From assembly GCF_035582795.1 (NCBI RefSeq), contig NC_134373.1:34318501-34382500 (forward strand): a stretch of 64,000 nucleotides of DNA. Reading direction: 5' to 3'. The notes beneath the pieces were generated by a model. It was not told the DNA's origin, searched no databases, and saw only the letters and a program-made list of their open reading frames with translations. Shown here piece after piece: positions 62,267 through 64,000 of this stretch. How positions within the stretch are numbered: the stretch's first letter is position 1; the number at the start of each line of letters is the position of its first letter. The position numbers and the translations under genes were made by a program. The stretch is from Mycteria americana. Taxonomy: Eukaryota; Chordata; Aves; Ciconiiformes; Ciconiidae.

Positions 62267-64000
62267 CTATTAAAGAAAGACTGCAAACAAACAAAACTCA
62301 GACTAACTGCAAGAGTTTCATGTTTAGGGGCCCAGATGAGCCAGGATATGATCCATTTGTTCCTGCTTCCACAGGAAATGAGGTTGTCTTTTTCTTGTGT
62401 GAGGGTACTTCATTTGTGTGTTGCGGACTATGTGTGGGCCACCATTAAAGCAGCCCAGGTGATCTCAAAATATTCCTTTCCTAGAAGCCGTGTCCCATCC
62501 CTCTACTCCTATTTATTATGTGTACATTATGTGCCACATCTGGGTAGTTACATTCCAGTTCACTCGTCAAATGCATTGAAATCTCCCACTTCTTCCTCCC
62601 ACTTGGCTGAAATAACCTAGTCCTATAATACAGAGGCTTGAATAAAGTCTCAAAGGGATTTATTTTTTCTTGATAACTACCCCACTGCTGTCTTGTCCTG
62701 TGAATGCAAAGGCTTAGTGCTCCTCAAAGACTGCTATGGCAACACATTACAGTGTCTCAGGAACCAGGGTATACTTTGAAAAAGAGAAGAGAGAATTTTA
62801 AAAAATGAGGAGACTTTCAGGTATTCATGTATTCTAAATAACAGAAAAGCAAGTAAATATTTCATGAAACAATAAAATAAAAAGAAAGAGACAAAACAAA
62901 ACAAAACCACACTTTTCTTCTTCTAGCGAAACTAGAGGATCTAGTTTACTTTTATGTAGTTACAGCATTACAAGTTACTGTCATGTCAAAGTGCAATAAA
63001 AACAATGAAGATCCTTTGTTTCATTCACTGATACTTTTCAGTGGCTTCAGAAACTACAGTCTGCATCTTCATAGTTTCTTCTCTCACTGAGGTATGGCAG
63101 TGCATATCCTCAGAAGATAACTGATATCACCAACTATTTCATTGCTCTTAAAATAAGCAAATAAGTATGTGACTAAGGACTTGGAGCAAGATGATGGAAT
63201 TAACAGTAAATACAAAATAATGTCATCTTTCCATCTGGATGTTTGGAGCTTTGTGGGCTGAGATGTCTGAGGAATGCAAAACACAAAAGGGTGGAAAATA
63301 GTAATCTGCTTATAAGTCTAAGTGTAGAAATCCTTTACATCTTCTTTTGCAACTTTTCTTGCTTTTCCCTGGTGAGCCAAGAATCACCGAGGAAAGGACT
63401 TGTGACAGAGATGAGGAATTGCAAAACATATTCCCTAGCCCTTATCACCTTATCAAACACCAGCTGCAAAGCTCACTCTTCTGGCTGCCGACATTGAAAT
63501 GAATCTCCTCAGACTCAGTCTCGTCATAATTTTATTTTTTTTCTGTCTGTCTGAAAGTTCTTAACTTAGCTTAATCCTCCCTGCATCCTTCTAATTCCTG
63601 TCCAAGCTCCTCTTTGCACAGTTGTGCTAAAAAAGCAGCTGTCTTCACCAGACAGCAGCTACCCAGGCCGGCTTCATTGTAGCTCTCTGTTTTCAAGGAC
63701 TTTGACGGACAGCGTGCTGCTGAGGAACAGCTTTGGAGGATGATGATTCATCCAGATGATAACAGAATTTCAACTCATTATGTGAAGTGATGCTGTATTT
63801 TTATAACAAATATATAAAATTTAAATATAGTTTACATTTTTCAGAAGTTTGCTTTTATCTGTTAGAGAGAAGCAGATTATTTTTAGACTGTTATAAAGGG
63901 ACTACACTCGACTGTTTTGACTCATTTTCCTTTTTTTTGTTTTAGCTATAAAAGTTCTATGAGAACTTATAGAAGATGCAGTTTTATTCCATCCTGTCTT
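62267..64000. other. Flanking sequence to window end, nothing recognised
   Basis: AT-rich sequence with a short AAAAC-type run near 62892-62908. Open frames are short and match nothing I recognise. No promoter or exon of a further gene can be supported. Confidence 0.65.

Noticed and set aside
1..64000. tRNA, rRNA, CRISPR arrays, operons or phage modules
   Set aside because: Looked for and not seen. The window has vertebrate gene structure throughout.

Overview
The window is vertebrate nuclear DNA, almost certainly from a bird. It has small exons with GT/AG borders separated by long AT-rich introns, CR1 LINEs with the avian 3' octamer repeat (ATTCTGTG-type), and LTRs that look like avian endogenous-retrovirus LTRs. 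The solo-LTR family at 61652-62261 makes a neoavian bird more likely than a galliform; that part is inference from memory of avian repeats. There are no bacterial-type operons, CRISPR arrays or RNA genes that I could support.

Two host genes lie tail to tail. (1) CCDC93, plus strand, runs off the left edge. Seventeen coding exons between 1 and 38477 give an uninterrupted 424-residue C-terminal part of this Commander/CCC-complex coiled-coil protein, with a 3' UTR and a poly(A) signal at 39579-39584. (2) HTR5B, the serotonin receptor 5-HT5B, is on the minus strand. Exon 1 (58606-59388) and exon 2 (48021-48353) join in frame into a complete 371-residue class A GPCR. They are separated by a 10.25 kb intron, and a strong CpG island (about 58600-59985) covers the promoter and exon 1. 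The same neighbour pair exists in mammals, where the human 5-HT5B locus is a pseudogene; here the reading frame is intact.

Layout: 1-38477 CCDC93 exons and introns, with a nearly full-length but dead CR1 at about 9660-12629, a CR1 3' relic at 25026-25099 and several homopolymer tracts; 38478-39600 the 3' UTR; 39601-47539 intergenic, with a 5'-truncated antisense CR1 (39992-40558) and a TA-rich minisatellite (42886-43084); 47540-59388 HTR5B, whose intron carries an ERV LTR-like element (about 55050-56112); 59389-59985 the HTR5B promoter CpG island; 60000-64000 upstream sequence with a solo LTR (61652-62261) bounded by a perfect 5-bp target duplication.

I did not find a new gene system. The points worth a second look are the intact HTR5B gene and its unusual splice acceptor and upstream open frame, the LTR lying in sense orientation inside HTR5B, the CR1 with a lost endonuclease catalytic residue, a perfect 24-bp palindrome in a CCDC93 intron, and a few long homopolymer or TA-rich tracts that are likely to be polymorphic or assembly-sensitive. 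Statements comparing with human or mouse proteins rest on my memory of those families; no search was run.
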